Source: HLUCCA09 sp038757905
GTDB lineage: Bacteria > Pseudomonadota > Alphaproteobacteria > Rhodobacterales > Rhodobacteraceae
NCBI GenBank assembly: GCA_038757905.1
Contig: JBCDGG010000003.1
Span: forward strand, 12,723-76,722
Length of the DNA stretch: 64,000 bases
Reading direction: 5' to 3'
Every line of letters begins with the position of its first letter. Position 1 is the first letter of the stretch. Shown piece after piece: positions 8,705 to 18,016 of this stretch. The notes beneath the pieces are model-generated. The model saw only the letters and a program-made list of their open reading frames with translations. It did not search any database and was not told where the DNA came from. The position numbers and the translations under genes are program-made.

Positions 8705-9684
8705 GCCAGACCGAACGCTTCATCCCGGATCGTCTGCACTCGCCCCTGCAACGGCGGCTGAGAAGCTGGGAGAGCCTGCTCCTTCTGGTGGCCATCCTGA
8801 TCTTCACCGCCAACAGCTTTGCCACCCCGTACTTCCTGAACGCCTGGAACCTCTCCGACGCGACGTTCAACTTCACCGAGAAAGCCATGATCGCTTTCGC
8901 CATGGCGCTGCTGATCATCTCCGGCGAGATCGACCTGTCGGTCGCCTCCATCATCGCGCTGGCCTCGACGGCGATGGGCGCGGCGGTTCAGGTCGGGGTC
9001 GGGACGCCGGGCCTCGTCGTGATCGGCCTCGCGGTGGGGGTGATCTGCGGCGCCGTCAACGGGCTGCTGGTGACCCGGCTCGGCCTGCCGTCGATCGTGG
9101 TGACCATCGGCACGATGAGCCTCTTTCGCGGCATAAGCTATATCGTTCTGGGCGATCAGGCCTTCCGCGGCTATCCGGCCGACTTTGCCTATTTCGGCCA
9201 GGGCTATGTCTTCTGGGTGATCTCGTTCGAGTTCTTGCTCTTTGCCCTTCTCGCCGGGATCTACGGAGTGCTCCTGCACAAAACGAACTTCGGCCGCGCC
9301 GTCTATGCCATCGGCAACAATCCCACGGGGGCGCTCTTCTCAGGCATCCGCGTGGCACGCGTGAAGTTCGTGCTGTTCCTGCTGACGGGGCTGATGTCCG
9401 GTGTGGCCGCGATCTGCCTGACCTCGCGCCTCGGCTCGACGCGCCCCTCGATCGCCTTTGGCTGGGAGCTGGAGATCGTGACCATGGTGGTTTTGGGGGG
9501 CGTCAGCATTCTGGGCGGATCGGGTTCGATCCCCGGCGTGGTCATCGCCGCCTTCGTCATGGGGCTTGTAACGTTCGGCCTGGGCCTGCTGAACGTGCCC
9601 GGGATCGTGATGTCGATCGTTGTCGGGGCCCTGCTGATCGCGGTGATCGCGCTGCCCCAACTCTGGCAACGGCAGGAGAGGTGA
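8701..9684 (+). CDS. rhaQ: Rhamnose ABC transporter permease
   Basis: The second RbsC-like permease, 327 residues. It starts at the ATG overlapping the rhaP stop (ATGA at 8701). The cytoplasmic N-terminus (MSQTERFIPDR) precedes a first membrane segment near LLLLVAILIFTANSF. The family motif ISGEIDLSVASIIALAS and the coupling loop AIGNNPTGALFSGIRV are present. The gene ends in TGATG, sharing one base with the rhaU start codon, so rhaT, P, Q, U and K are all stop-start coupled. It is expected in the inner membrane as partner of RhaP, RhaT and RhaS. Confidence 0.88.
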   Translation: MSQTERFIPDRLHSPLQRRLRSWESLLLLVAILIFTANSFATPYFLNAWNLSDATFNFTEKAMIAFAMALLIISGEIDLSVASIIALASTAMGAAVQVGVGTPGLVVIGLAVGVICGAVNGLLVTRLGLPSIVVTIGTMSLFRGISYIVLGDQAFRGYPADFAYFGQGYVFWVISFEFLLFALLAGIYGVLLHKTNFGRAVYAIGNNPTGALFSGIRVARVKFVLFLLTGLMSGVAAICLTSRLGSTRPSIAFGWELEIVTMVVLGGVSILGGSGSIPGVVIAAFVMGLVTFGLGLLNVPGIVMSIVVGALLIAVIALPQLWQRQER

Positions 9685-9998
9685 TGGAGAAATACGCGTT
9701 CAGGATGCGCCTCAAACCCGGCTGTCGCGACGCCTACAGGCAGCGGCACGACAAGATCTGGCCGGAGCTCGTCGACCTTCTGCGCGGGGCCGGCATCTCG
9801 GATTACTCGATCCACCTCGACGAGCAGACGAACTGCCTGTTCGGCGTCCTGTGGCGGACCGAGGATCACGGGATGGATCGCCTGCCCGAGCAGGAGATCA
9901 TGCAGAAGTGGTGGGCGCATATGGCCGACCTCATGGAAACCTGGCCCGATAACGAGCCGGTGGCGGTGCCGCTGACGCCCGTGTTTCACATGCCATGA
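9684..9998 (+). CDS. rhaU: L-rhamnose mutarotase
   Basis: A 104-residue member of the RhaU/RhaM family, which interconverts alpha and beta anomers of L-rhamnose so that the isomerase receives the correct form. Family hallmarks are the N-terminal YAFRMRLKPGCRDAYRQRHD segment, IWPELVDLLRGAGISDYSIH, and a tryptophan pair in QKWWAHMADLM near the active site. The ATG at 9684 is used instead of a GTG one codon earlier because it shares a base with the rhaQ stop. It overlaps rhaK by four bases. Length and motifs are normal for the family. Confidence 0.93.
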   Translation: MEKYAFRMRLKPGCRDAYRQRHDKIWPELVDLLRGAGISDYSIHLDEQTNCLFGVLWRTEDHGMDRLPEQEIMQKWWAHMADLMETWPDNEPVAVPLTPVFHMP

Positions 9999-11407
9999 CG
10001 GGCGGCCATGTCGCGGTCATCGATATCGGCAAGACCAACGCCAAGCTTGCCCTTGTCGATCCGACCGATCTGTCCGAGATCGCCGTGGTCACGCAGCCGA
10101 ATACGGTGCGACCCGGGCCGCCCTACCCGCATTTCGACGTCGAGCGGCATTGGGCGTTCCTCCTCGACAACCTGCGAAGCCTTCACGGAGAGCATGGCGT
10201 GGCGGCGATCACGATCACCACCCACGGCGCGGCCGCCGCGCTGATCGGCCGGGAGGGTGCGCTCGCCGCGCCGATCCTAGATTACGAGTACACGGGCCCC
10301 GAACGCCTCGCGCCAGCCTATGACGCCCTGCGCCCGCCGTTTTCCGAAACGGGGTCGCCCCGCCTGGCGATGGGTCTGAACGTCGGCGCACAACTCCACT
10401 ATCAGTTCGAAACCCTCCCGGGCGTCAGGGCGGCCACCCGGTCCGTCGTTACCTATCCGCAATACTGGGCGTTGCGGCTGACCGGCGTCGCGGCGACGGA
10501 TGTCACCTCGCTCGGCGCCCATACCGATCTGTGGAATCCGTTCGAGGGGCGGTTCTCCGCCCTGGTCGACCGGCTCGGCCTCGCCGGCAAGATGGCGCCG
10601 CCGCGCCCGTGCGGCGATGTCCTGGGGCCGATCCTGCCGGAGATCGCCACGCGCACCGGCTTGCCCGCGGACACACCCGTGCATTGCGGCCTCCACGATT
10701 CCAACGCCTCGCTGGTGCCGCATCTTCTGCACCGGAGCGCCCCTTTCAGCGTCTTGTCGACCGGAACATGGGTCATCGCGATGGCCGTCGGCGGGGCTCC
10801 CGTCACGCTCGACCCGGCTCGCGATACGCTCGTCAACGTCAATGCCTTCGGCGACCCGGTGCCTTCCGCGCGCTTTATGGGCGGACGCGAGCATGACCTT
10901 GCCACGGGCGGGGCCTATCCGGAGCCGACCGCAGCCGACATTCGCCGCGTGCTGACGGCCGGCACGATGCTGCTGCCCGCCCTTGTGCCGGAGATCGGTC
11001 CGTTCGCGGGACGGAAAGCCCGCTGGGTCGGGGCCGAGCCCGAAATGGGAACGGTCGCACGCGGGGTCTGCACCGGCCTTTACCTCGCGCTCGTCGCCAG
11101 CCAGTGCCTCGAGTTGATCGGCCATCGGGGCCCCATCGTCGTGGAAGGGCCCTTTGCCGCCAACATGGGCTTCAAATGGATGCTCGGCGCGGCGACCGGC
11201 TGCAGCGTTGAAACGAGCGGCGGGACGACGGGCACGAGCCAGGGCGCCGCTTTGCTGGCCCATCGGGGAGCGCGCGCGCCAGGCCCGCCATCGGTCCGGT
11301 CCGCCCCGGCGCCAGAGCCCGCACCGCCCCGAGAAACGGTGACGTTGCTGGAACGCTATGCACGGGAGTGGAGGAGGCACGCGCAGCACGGGGCACCAAG
11401 CCGGTGA
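9995..11407 (+). CDS. rhaK: FGGY-family L-rhamnulose kinase
   Basis: A 470-residue FGGY carbohydrate kinase that phosphorylates L-rhamnulose to L-rhamnulose-1-phosphate. The N-terminal actin-like phosphate loop reads VAVIDIGKTNAKLALVD; the second domain contains the STGTWVIAM adenosine-type segment and GGTTGTSQGAALLA near the C-terminus. In Rhizobium leguminosarum the kinase is also needed for sugar uptake by the same ABC system, which fits the tight coupling seen here. It closes the plus-strand rha operon. The last ~50 residues are rich in proline and arginine and look like a lineage-specific tail. No convincing terminator follows in the next 380 bp. Confidence 0.9.
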   Translation: MTGGHVAVIDIGKTNAKLALVDPTDLSEIAVVTQPNTVRPGPPYPHFDVERHWAFLLDNLRSLHGEHGVAAITITTHGAAAALIGREGALAAPILDYEYTGPERLAPAYDALRPPFSETGSPRLAMGLNVGAQLHYQFETLPGVRAATRSVVTYPQYWALRLTGVAATDVTSLGAHTDLWNPFEGRFSALVDRLGLAGKMAPPRPCGDVLGPILPEIATRTGLPADTPVHCGLHDSNASLVPHLLHRSAPFSVLSTGTWVIAMAVGGAPVTLDPARDTLVNVNAFGDPVPSARFMGGREHDLATGGAYPEPTAADIRRVLTAGTMLLPALVPEIGPFAGRKARWVGAEPEMGTVARGVCTGLYLALVASQCLELIGHRGPIVVEGPFAANMGFKWMLGAATGCSVETSGGTTGTSQGAALLAHRGARAPGPPSVRSAPAPEPAPPRETVTLLERYAREWRRHAQHGAPSR

Positions 11408-11786
11408 GGGCCGACGCCCGCGTGCAGCCAGCCGCTCCCGCAGGGATCGATGCGACCCATCTTCGCCCACGGGTCGGGACAAGTACGGATGCGTGCGCTT
11501 GTCGTCCGGCGGGTGGCACCGGTCCGCAGCGGGTGGCTAGAGATAGAAAGGCACCCAGGGCATGTGCACGATCCGGCCATTATCGACAGACACGGCCGTC
11601 CGATCCCTGCCCGCTGCCAATGGTCGGCGGGCGGGCCCGATGCGCGATGCGGAAAGCATGGGCCCCAACCCGCACCGCGCTTCACCTCCCTGTGACGGGC
11701 GGACATGTCCGCTTGGCACGCGGGCCGGCGCCCCCCACTCTGGAGTACCAGGCACATACCCGCCTCGATTGCAGGACCACAGACCC
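11408..11786. other. Intergenic stretch with no gene seen
   Basis: 379 bp between rhaK and the hydrolase-OsmC gene. I see no convincing coding frame, hairpin terminator or repeat. A minus-strand frame near 11537-11620 would end in a plausible-looking tail (IVHMPWVPFYL), but upstream it only runs antisense through the next gene, so I do not call it. The promoter of the downstream gene presumably lies in the last 150 bp. Confidence 0.5.
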
Positions 11787-13016
11787 ATGGAAAAGATCTC
11801 GTTTCCCGGCGCCTTGGGCGCACCGCTCGCCGCCCGGCTCGACCGGCCCGACGGCCCGCAGCGCGCAACGGCCCTCTTCGCGCATTGCTTCTCATGCTCG
11901 AAGGATATCGCGGCCGCGCGCCGGATCTCGGCGCGTCTGGCCGCCATGGGCATCGCCGTGCTGCGGTTCGATTTCACCGGGCTCGGCCATTCCGACGGCG
12001 AGTTCGCCAACACCACGTTCACCTCGAATGTGGGTGACCTGAAGGCCGCCGCGGACTGGCTCGCCGCGCAGGAAATGGCGCCGAGCCTGCTGATCGGCCA
12101 TTCGCTGGGCGGCGCCGCCGTGCTGAAGGCCGCCGCCGAGATCGACAGCGTGCGCGCCGTCGCGACCATCGGGGCGCCCTTCGATCCCCACCACGTGACG
12201 CACAACTTCGCCCACGCGCTCGACGAGATCGAGGCCCAGGGCAAGGCAGAGGTCACGCTCGGCGGGCGGCCCTTCACCATCGGGCGCGACTTCGTGCACG
12301 ACACCGCGCAGGCGGAACTGGGCAAGGCGATCGGCTCCATGAAGCGCGCGCTTCTGGTGCTGCACGCCCCGCTCGACGCGACCGTGGGCGTCGAGAACGC
12401 CTCCGACATCTTCATGGCCGCCAAACACCCCAAGAGCTTTGTCACGCTCGACGGGGCGGACCATCTTCTGACCCGCGCCGCCGACGCAGAATACGCCGCC
12501 GAAGTGATCGCGGCCTGGGTTGTCCGCTATATCGAGCTTGCCCCCATGGAGGCGCCGAAGGGTGCACCGGAGGGCGTGGTGCGCAGCTCCGAGGGCGATC
12601 CGGCCGGGTTTCTTCAGGATATCGCCGCCGGGCCCGATCACATCCTGATCGCCGACGAGCCGAAGGCCTATGGCGGCACGGATCGCGGCCCGACGCCCTA
12701 TGGCCTCGTCTCCGCGGGGCTTGCCGCCTGCACCTCGATGACGATCCGCATGTATGCGCGACGCAAGGGGCTGGCGCTGGAGCATGTCTGGGTCGACGTC
12801 ACCCATGACAAGGTCCATGGCAGTGACGCCGAAGGGGCAGAGGCGGCGAGCCCGAAGATCGACCGGTTCTCCCGCGTCGTGCACCTGCAGGGCGATCTGA
12901 CGGCCGCGGAGCGGGCGCGGCTGCTCGAGATTGCCGACAAATGCCCGGTCCACCGCACGCTGGAGGCCAGCGCCGAGGTGATCACCACCGAAGCCGAGGT
13001 GACCGAACCCGCCTGA
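11787..13016 (+). CDS. Alpha/beta hydrolase - OsmC domain fusion protein
   Basis: A 409-residue two-domain protein. Residues 1 to about 255 form a serine alpha/beta hydrolase with the nucleophile elbow GHSLGG, an acid-site stretch HAPLDATVG and the final histidine in DGADHLL. About residues 265-409 form an OsmC/Ohr-like domain with two conserved cysteines, in AACTSMTIRMYARRKGL and in DKCPVHRTL, the thiol pair used for organic hydroperoxide reduction. Such fusions occur in many proteobacteria, but the natural substrate is not established to my knowledge. The ATG at 11787 (MEKISF) is chosen because the hydrolase fold begins there; the 75 residues upstream are low-complexity translation of intergenic DNA. 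Cytoplasmic, with no signal peptide. Confidence 0.85.
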   Translation: MEKISFPGALGAPLAARLDRPDGPQRATALFAHCFSCSKDIAAARRISARLAAMGIAVLRFDFTGLGHSDGEFANTTFTSNVGDLKAAADWLAAQEMAPSLLIGHSLGGAAVLKAAAEIDSVRAVATIGAPFDPHHVTHNFAHALDEIEAQGKAEVTLGGRPFTIGRDFVHDTAQAELGKAIGSMKRALLVLHAPLDATVGVENASDIFMAAKHPKSFVTLDGADHLLTRAADAEYAAEVIAAWVVRYIELAPMEAPKGAPEGVVRSSEGDPAGFLQDIAAGPDHILIADEPKAYGGTDRGPTPYGLVSAGLAACTSMTIRMYARRKGLALEHVWVDVTHDKVHGSDAEGAEAASPKIDRFSRVVHLQGDLTAAERARLLEIADKCPVHRTLEASAEVITTEAEVTEPA

Positions 13017-13110
13017 GGCTCGACCGGCGCGGGGGCCGACAGCGCCCGCGCCACCGCTGGACATCCCCGAAGGCGCAGGGCACACCGCCCTCGCAGACAG
13101 GGAGGTGCCG

Positions 13111-14052
13111 ATGGCTCCGCGCAAGATCATCATTGATACCGACCCGGGGCAGGACGACGCCGTCGCCATCCTGCTTGCGCTCGCGTCCCGGGACGAGATC
13201 GAGGTGCTGGCGATCACCGCGGTGGCGGGCAATGTGCCGCTTCCCCTGACTGCGCGGAACGCTCGCGTGGTCTGCGAATTGGCGGGCGAGAAGAGCGTGC
13301 CGGTGCATGCCGGATGCGACCGCCCCCTCGCTCGGGATCTGGTGACGGCGGAGCATGTGCACGGAAAGACCGGGCTCGATGGCGCCGACCTGCCCGACCC
13401 GGTGACGGACCTCGCCGCGAGCCACGCGGTCGACGCGATCATCCACCATGTCCGGCGCGAGCCGCCCGGCACGGTCACGCTGTGCCCGCTCGGCCCGCTG
13501 ACCAACATTGCCACGGCCCTGCGGCGCGCCCCCGACATTGCCGAACGCCTCGGCGGGATCGTTCTCATGGGGGGTGCGTATTTCGAGGTCGGCAACATCA
13601 CGCCCGCGGCGGAGTTCAACATCTACGTCGATCCCGAAGCCGCCGCCCATGTGTTCGCCTGCGGGGCCGAGATCACCGTTCTGCCGCTCGACGCGACGCA
13701 CAAAGCGCTGATCACCCAGCCGCGGCTTGGCGCGATTGCCGCGCTCGGCACGCCGGTGGCGCAGGCGGTCGCAGGGTGGCTCGATTTCTACGAGCGTTTC
13801 GATCTGGAAAAGTACGGCGGCGCCGGCGGGCCGCTGCATGATCCTTGCGTGATTGCCTATCTGCTTGCGCCGGAGCTCTTCACCGCCCGGCATGTCAACG
13901 TCGAGGTCGAGACCGTGTCGTCGCTGACCCGGGGCATGACCGTCGCGGATTGGTGGGGCGTCACCGAGCGCCCGCGCAATGCGCATTTCGTTGGCGGGGT
14001 CGATGCCGAGGGGTTCTTCGACCTGCTGACCGACCGGCTCGCCCGGCTGTGA
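13111..14052 (+). CDS. Inosine-uridine preferring nucleoside hydrolase
   Basis: A 313-residue nucleoside N-ribohydrolase (IUNH family) that hydrolyses ribonucleosides to base and ribose for salvage. The calcium-binding signature IIIDTDPGQDDAVAILLAL is at the N-terminus, followed by ITAVAGNVPL, the AEHVHGKTGLDG loop, GPLTNIATAL, VLMGGAYFEVGNITPAAEFNIYVDP with the metal and ribose contacts, and the final aspartate in GGPLHDPCVIAYLL. The ATG at 13111 follows a GGGAGGTG ribosome-binding site, so the GTG at 13105 is part of that site. The GNAT gene begins 9 bp downstream, so the two are probably co-transcribed. Confidence 0.92.
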   Translation: MAPRKIIIDTDPGQDDAVAILLALASRDEIEVLAITAVAGNVPLPLTARNARVVCELAGEKSVPVHAGCDRPLARDLVTAEHVHGKTGLDGADLPDPVTDLAASHAVDAIIHHVRREPPGTVTLCPLGPLTNIATALRRAPDIAERLGGIVLMGGAYFEVGNITPAAEFNIYVDPEAAAHVFACGAEITVLPLDATHKALITQPRLGAIAALGTPVAQAVAGWLDFYERFDLEKYGGAGGPLHDPCVIAYLLAPELFTARHVNVEVETVSSLTRGMTVADWWGVTERPRNAHFVGGVDAEGFFDLLTDRLARL

Positions 14053-14061
14053 TGCGGCCCG

Positions 14062-14508
14062 ATGAGTGCTAAGCTCACCCTCTGCGGCCCCGACGCCCTC
14101 GCCCGGCTCGATCCGATGGTCGCGGCGTTCCATACCGAGATGGCGTTCGAGAGCACGGCCGAGGATCGCGCCGCCGCCATCGTCCCGCTGCTCGAGGGCA
14201 GCCCCTATGGCGCGGCCTATCTGATCGGTCCGGAACGGGCGCCGGTGGGGTATCTGGTCGTCACCTTTTCCTGGTCGCTGGAGTTCGGCGGGATGGACGC
14301 GATGCTCGACGAGATCTGGGTGCGGCCCGCAGTGCGGGGCCGTGGCATGGCGGCCGAGGCGATCGAGGCGCTGGTGCAGGCGCTCCGCCCCGCCGGGATC
14401 CGCGCCATCTCCCTCGAAGCCGAGCGCGGCGGGAAAGCGGCGCGGCTCTACGAGCGGCTGCGGTTCGTCGCGCGGGAGCGCTACCACCTGATGAGCCGGA
14501 CGCTCTGA
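14062..14508 (+). CDS. GNAT-family N-acetyltransferase
   Basis: A 148-residue single-domain acyltransferase. It has the GNAT core: GYLVVTFSWSLEFGG (strands 2-4), LDEIWVRPAVRGRGMA with the acetyl-CoA pyrophosphate loop R-x-x-G-x-G/A, and a C-terminal ISLEAERGGKAARLYERLRF segment typical of motif B. The substrate cannot be inferred. It starts nine bases after the nucleoside hydrolase stop and probably shares its transcript. Length and motif order are normal. Confidence 0.85.
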   Translation: MSAKLTLCGPDALARLDPMVAAFHTEMAFESTAEDRAAAIVPLLEGSPYGAAYLIGPERAPVGYLVVTFSWSLEFGGMDAMLDEIWVRPAVRGRGMAAEAIEALVQALRPAGIRAISLEAERGGKAARLYERLRFVARERYHLMSRTL

Positions 14509-14589
14509 GCTTGCGCCCCGGGCGACAGGCCCCATTTCTGCCCTAGGTCCCGTCCCGGGCCGGTAACTGGCCCCGCGGCCGGAGGATCC

Positions 14590-16038
14590 ATGAGCGACAC
14601 TGCCACTGCCCTACGCTTCGATAACAGCTATGCCGAGCTGCCGGAGCGCTTCTATACCAAGATGGCCCCGACCCCGGTAAAGGCGCCGGAGCTCTTGTTG
14701 CTCAACCGGGCGCTGGCCGAAGATCTCGGGATCGATCCAGAAATCCTGCAGACGCCGGAGGGCACGGCCTGGCTTGCCGGAAACGCCATTCCGAAGGGGG
14801 CGGAGCCGCTCGCGCAGGTCTATGCCGGCCATCAGTTCGGCGGCTTCTCGCCCCAGCTGGGCGACGGCCGCGCGATCCTGCTGGGCGAGGTCATCGGCCG
14901 GGACGGGCAGCGCCGGGACATTCAGTTGAAGGGATCGGGCCGGACGCCCTATTCGCGAATGGGTGACGGGCGCGCCTGGATCGGCCCCGTGATCCGCGAG
15001 TTTCTTGTGTCAGAGGCGATGCATGCGTTCGGGGTGCCGACCACGCGCGCCCTCGCCGCCGTCGCGACCGGCGAGACCGTGGTGCGCGAACGCCCCTATC
15101 CGGGCGGGGTGCTGACCCGGGTCGCGGCCTCGCATCTGAGGGTGGGTACGTTCCAATACTTCGCCGCCCGCGGCGATGTGGAGGCGCTGCGCCTGCTCGC
15201 CGACTACGCCATCGCCCGGCACTATCCGCAGGCCGACGGCGCGCTGGGTCTGCTGGAGGCCGTGATCGACGCGCAGGCAAGGCTCGTTGCGCGCTGGATG
15301 GGGCTGGGCTTCATCCACGGCGTCATGAACACCGACAACACCACGATCTCCGGCGAAACGATCGACTACGGCCCCTGCGCCTTCATGGACAGCTATCATC
15401 CGTCCACCGTCTATTCCTCGATCGACCATGGCGGCCGCTATGCCTATGCCCGCCAGCCGGAAATTCTTGCCTGGAACCTGGCGCAGCTCGCCTCCGCGCT
15501 GATCCCGCTCATCGACCCGGACAGCGAGGCCGCCATCGAAAGAGCGCAGGCCGCGATCAACCGCTATCCCGATGCCGCGCAATCGGCCTGGCGCGACGTC
15601 TTCCGCGCCAAGCTCGGGCTGGCCACGGCCGAAGACGGCGACGCCGACCTTGCCATCGCCTTGTTGGAGCGCATGGCCACCGCGAAGGCCGATTTCACCA
15701 ACACGTTCCGCGGCCTCGCAGACGGCACGGCGCGGGACTGGTTCACCGACCGCGCCCCGTTCGAGGCGTGGGAACGCGACTGGCGCGCCCGCATGGCGCG
15801 GGAGCCCGATCCGGAGGGCGCCCCGGCCCGACTGCGCGCGGCGAATCCGGCGCTCGTGCCCCGCAATCACCGCGTCGAGGAAGCCATCGCCGCCGCGCTC
15901 GAGGGCGATCTTGAACCGACGAGAGCCCTGCATAGCGCGCTGGCCACGCCGTTTGCCGATCTGACGGCGGCGACGCGCGCCTTTGCCGTTCCTCCGGAGC
16001 CGGAAGAAGTCGTCCAGGCCACGTTCTGCGGCACCTGA
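14590..16038 (+). CDS. selO: Protein adenylyltransferase SelO (YdiU/UPF0061 family)
   Basis: A 482-residue pseudokinase-fold enzyme that transfers AMP from ATP to hydroxyl side chains of proteins; in characterised members the targets are linked to redox stress. Landmarks: QVYAGHQFGGFSPQLGDGRA (residues 77-96), the ATP-phosphate lysine in IQLKGSGRTPYSRMGDGRA (111-129), HGVMNTDN (243-250) with the catalytic base D249 and metal ligand N250, and D259 in ETIDYGP, the same 10-residue spacing as in characterised SelO. It ends in the family's FCGT tail; the cysteine stands where eukaryotic homologues have selenocysteine. Start ATG at 14590 after GGAGGAT. Single gene, with 82 bp before it and about 300 bp after. 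Confidence 0.93.
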   Translation: MSDTATALRFDNSYAELPERFYTKMAPTPVKAPELLLLNRALAEDLGIDPEILQTPEGTAWLAGNAIPKGAEPLAQVYAGHQFGGFSPQLGDGRAILLGEVIGRDGQRRDIQLKGSGRTPYSRMGDGRAWIGPVIREFLVSEAMHAFGVPTTRALAAVATGETVVRERPYPGGVLTRVAASHLRVGTFQYFAARGDVEALRLLADYAIARHYPQADGALGLLEAVIDAQARLVARWMGLGFIHGVMNTDNTTISGETIDYGPCAFMDSYHPSTVYSSIDHGGRYAYARQPEILAWNLAQLASALIPLIDPDSEAAIERAQAAINRYPDAAQSAWRDVFRAKLGLATAEDGDADLAIALLERMATAKADFTNTFRGLADGTARDWFTDRAPFEAWERDWRARMAREPDPEGAPARLRAANPALVPRNHRVEEAIAAALEGDLEPTRALHSALATPFADLTAATRAFAVPPEPEEVVQATFCGT

Positions 16039-16339
16039 TCGCCGCGGCCGGCGCGCAGCTCCGCTCCGACCGCGACGTGGCGCTCGAGGCGGCGCACCAG
16101 CCGCACGTCACCGGGAAGACAGGGCGGCGCGCGCCCGCGCGGGCCGTTCTTGGGGGCCGCGCATAGCGCATTCTGCGGCCCCGGCCCCTAGATCTTGATC
16201 CGGGCGCGGCGCAGCTGCAACGTTCACATCACGCTTCAACACTTTGACGTAGTTCCTTCTTTCTGCCCGCCAATTTCTCACTACGGTCGACACTCGCGGG
16301 CCCCGTACCGCGTACTGGTAAACCGGACAGGCTGGCCCA
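16039..16339. other. Intergenic region upstream of DUF2927 gene
   Basis: About 300 bp without a gene. The first part is very GC-rich with short self-complementary pieces (for example GCGCCCGCGCGGGC near 16130). The second part, from about 16195, is less GC-rich and contains TTGACG near 16248, a possible -35 element of the following gene, but no good -10 at the usual distance. Nothing else is recognised. Confidence 0.4.
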
Positions 16340-17770
16340 ATGGCGTATCGTATCCCGCTCTTTTCAGGTTTGAGCTATGCATCCCGGCGCTTCTGGATCG
16401 GCGGCGTCGCCCTTGCCTGGGCGTTGGCGGCCTGCGCCCCCGCCCCGGCGCCGGATCTGGCGGAACGGCGCGCGGGCTTCGCCGGGCCCCTGCCCCCGAT
16501 GAAGAGCTTTTCCGGCGCGCGCACGGCACCGACGATCCGCTCCAACCGCGAGATCGCTGCGGATTTCCTGGATCTGTCGTTCGAGATGGAGAGCGGGCGG
16601 CGCCTGATGGCGCTGTCGCGCTTCGAGGGGCCCGTTCGCGTGGCCGTGCGCGGCAAGGCACCGGCCAGCCTGGAGCCCGACCTCGCCGCCCTGCTGACGC
16701 GGCTGCGCTCCGAGGCGGGCATCGACATCGCCCGCGCCACGGACAGCGACGACGCCAACCTGGTGGTCGAGGTCCTGACGCGCCGGGAGCTTCAGCGCCT
16801 CGTCCCGCAGGCGGCGTGTTTCGTCGTGCCGCGTGTGTCGAGCTGGGAGGAGTTCCGCCGCGAACGCCGGTCCCGCACCGTCGACTGGACGACGCTGACG
16901 GAGCGCACGCAGGCTGCGATCTTCCTGCCGGGCGACGTCAGCCCGCAGGAGATCCGCGATTGCCTGCACGAGGAAGTAGCCCAGGCCCTCGGCCCGCTGA
17001 ACGACCTCTACCGCTTGCCCGACAGCGTCTTCAACGACGACAACTTTCACACGGTGCTGACCGGGTTCGACATGCTGATCCTGCGGATCACCTACGATTC
17101 CGCACTGCAATCGGGCCTGTCGCGCGCCGAGGTGGCGAGCCGTTTGCCGGGCGTACTGGCGCGTCTCAATCCGCGCGGACAGGGCATTCCCGGCCGCCGC
17201 CCCGCGCCGACACCGCGCGAGTGGCAGGACGCCATAGAAACCGCGCTCGGGCCGCGCGCCTCCGGGCCGCAGCGGCAGGCCGCCGCCCGCAACGCCGTCC
17301 AGATCGCGCAGGCGCAGGGGTGGACGGGGCCGCGACGGGCGTTCTCGCTCTATGCGCTTGGCCGGTTGTCCCTGGGCACCGATCCCGAGCTGGCCCTGGC
17401 GTCGTTCCTGGAAGCAGGCGCGATCTACCGCTCCCGGTCCGACACCCGCATCCAGGCCGCCCACGTGGCCATGCAACTCGCCGCGTTTTCGCTGAGCGCC
17501 GGCCAGATCGACAGCACCCTGGCCCTTGTCGAGGACAGTTTGCCCGCAGTCTCCGCCTCGCAGAACGCCGCCCTGCTGGCGACCCTGATGCTGATCCAAT
17601 CCGAAGCGTTGGAGCTGGCGGGCCGGGATGGCGAGGCCGCGCGCGTCAAGGAGGAGGCCCTTGGCTGGGCGCGCTACGGCTTCGGCTCGGACGCGGTTGT
17701 CCGGGCCCGCGCGTCGGAGATTGCAAGTCTGGGTCAACCACGTCTTGCTCCGGCCCGATCCGGCGGATAA
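16340..17770 (+). CDS. DUF2927 domain lipoprotein
   Basis: A 476-residue putative outer-membrane or periplasmic lipoprotein of unknown function. The N-terminus has a signal sequence with a hydrophobic run (GGVALAWALAAC) ending in a lipobox, C32 being the likely lipidated residue, followed by a proline/alanine linker. Residues ~60-260 match the DUF2927 domain as I know it from Rhodobacteraceae: strand LVVEVLTRREL, AACFVVPR, and a conserved CLHEEVAQALGPLND block that resembles a protease-like HE motif. The C-terminal half (~270-460) is helical and alanine-rich, possibly TPR-like. It is followed 33 bp later by a small membrane protein. The HExx-like block (HEEVAQ) is suggestive but no activity is claimed. 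Confidence 0.75.
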   Translation: MAYRIPLFSGLSYASRRFWIGGVALAWALAACAPAPAPDLAERRAGFAGPLPPMKSFSGARTAPTIRSNREIAADFLDLSFEMESGRRLMALSRFEGPVRVAVRGKAPASLEPDLAALLTRLRSEAGIDIARATDSDDANLVVEVLTRRELQRLVPQAACFVVPRVSSWEEFRRERRSRTVDWTTLTERTQAAIFLPGDVSPQEIRDCLHEEVAQALGPLNDLYRLPDSVFNDDNFHTVLTGFDMLILRITYDSALQSGLSRAEVASRLPGVLARLNPRGQGIPGRRPAPTPREWQDAIETALGPRASGPQRQAAARNAVQIAQAQGWTGPRRAFSLYALGRLSLGTDPELALASFLEAGAIYRSRSDTRIQAAHVAMQLAAFSLSAGQIDSTLALVEDSLPAVSASQNAALLATLMLIQSEALELAGRDGEAARVKEEALGWARYGFGSDAVVRARASEIASLGQPRLAPARSGG

Positions 17771-17803
17771 GCCATCGGCGCTGACCTCCGGAGCGCGCCC
17801 AAC

Positions 17804-17968
17804 ATGATCATCCTTGCCGCCGCCCTGTTCGGCGCAGTTCTCGGCGCCTACCGCGCCCGTGCTCGGGGCGGAACCCGGGCGGATATGGCACAGTACGGAG
17901 CGGCGCATGCAATTGCCTTTGCGCTGCTGGGCCTGTTCGCCACTATTGCGCTGGAATACTCGCTCTAG
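17804..17968 (+). CDS. Small two-helix membrane protein, 54 residues
   Basis: Encodes a 54-residue peptide beginning MIILAAALFGAVLGAYRARA and ending FATIALEYSL with a TAG at 17966. Two hydrophobic segments (about residues 2-15 and 36-50) flank a basic loop (RARARGGTRADMAQYG), predicting a helical hairpin in the inner membrane. I recall similar short proteins in Rhodobacteraceae, sometimes labelled apolipoprotein acyltransferase without good reason. It sits between the DUF2927 lipoprotein and an SH3-domain protein on the same strand, 33 and 48 bp away, so the three may be one operon. No strong ribosome-binding site is seen. Function unknown. Confidence 0.65.
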   Translation: MIILAAALFGAVLGAYRARARGGTRADMAQYGAAHAIAFALLGLFATIALEYSL

Positions 17969-18016
17969 CAGGAGCCGCTGTCCCGCATTGCGGGCAGACG
18001 ACACGGGAGGAGCCGG

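Noticed and set aside
11537..11620. Minus-strand peptide tail ending IVHMPWVPFYL
   Set aside because: Looks like a protein end, but upstream in the frame there is only antisense of the hydrolase gene; not enough to call a pseudogene.
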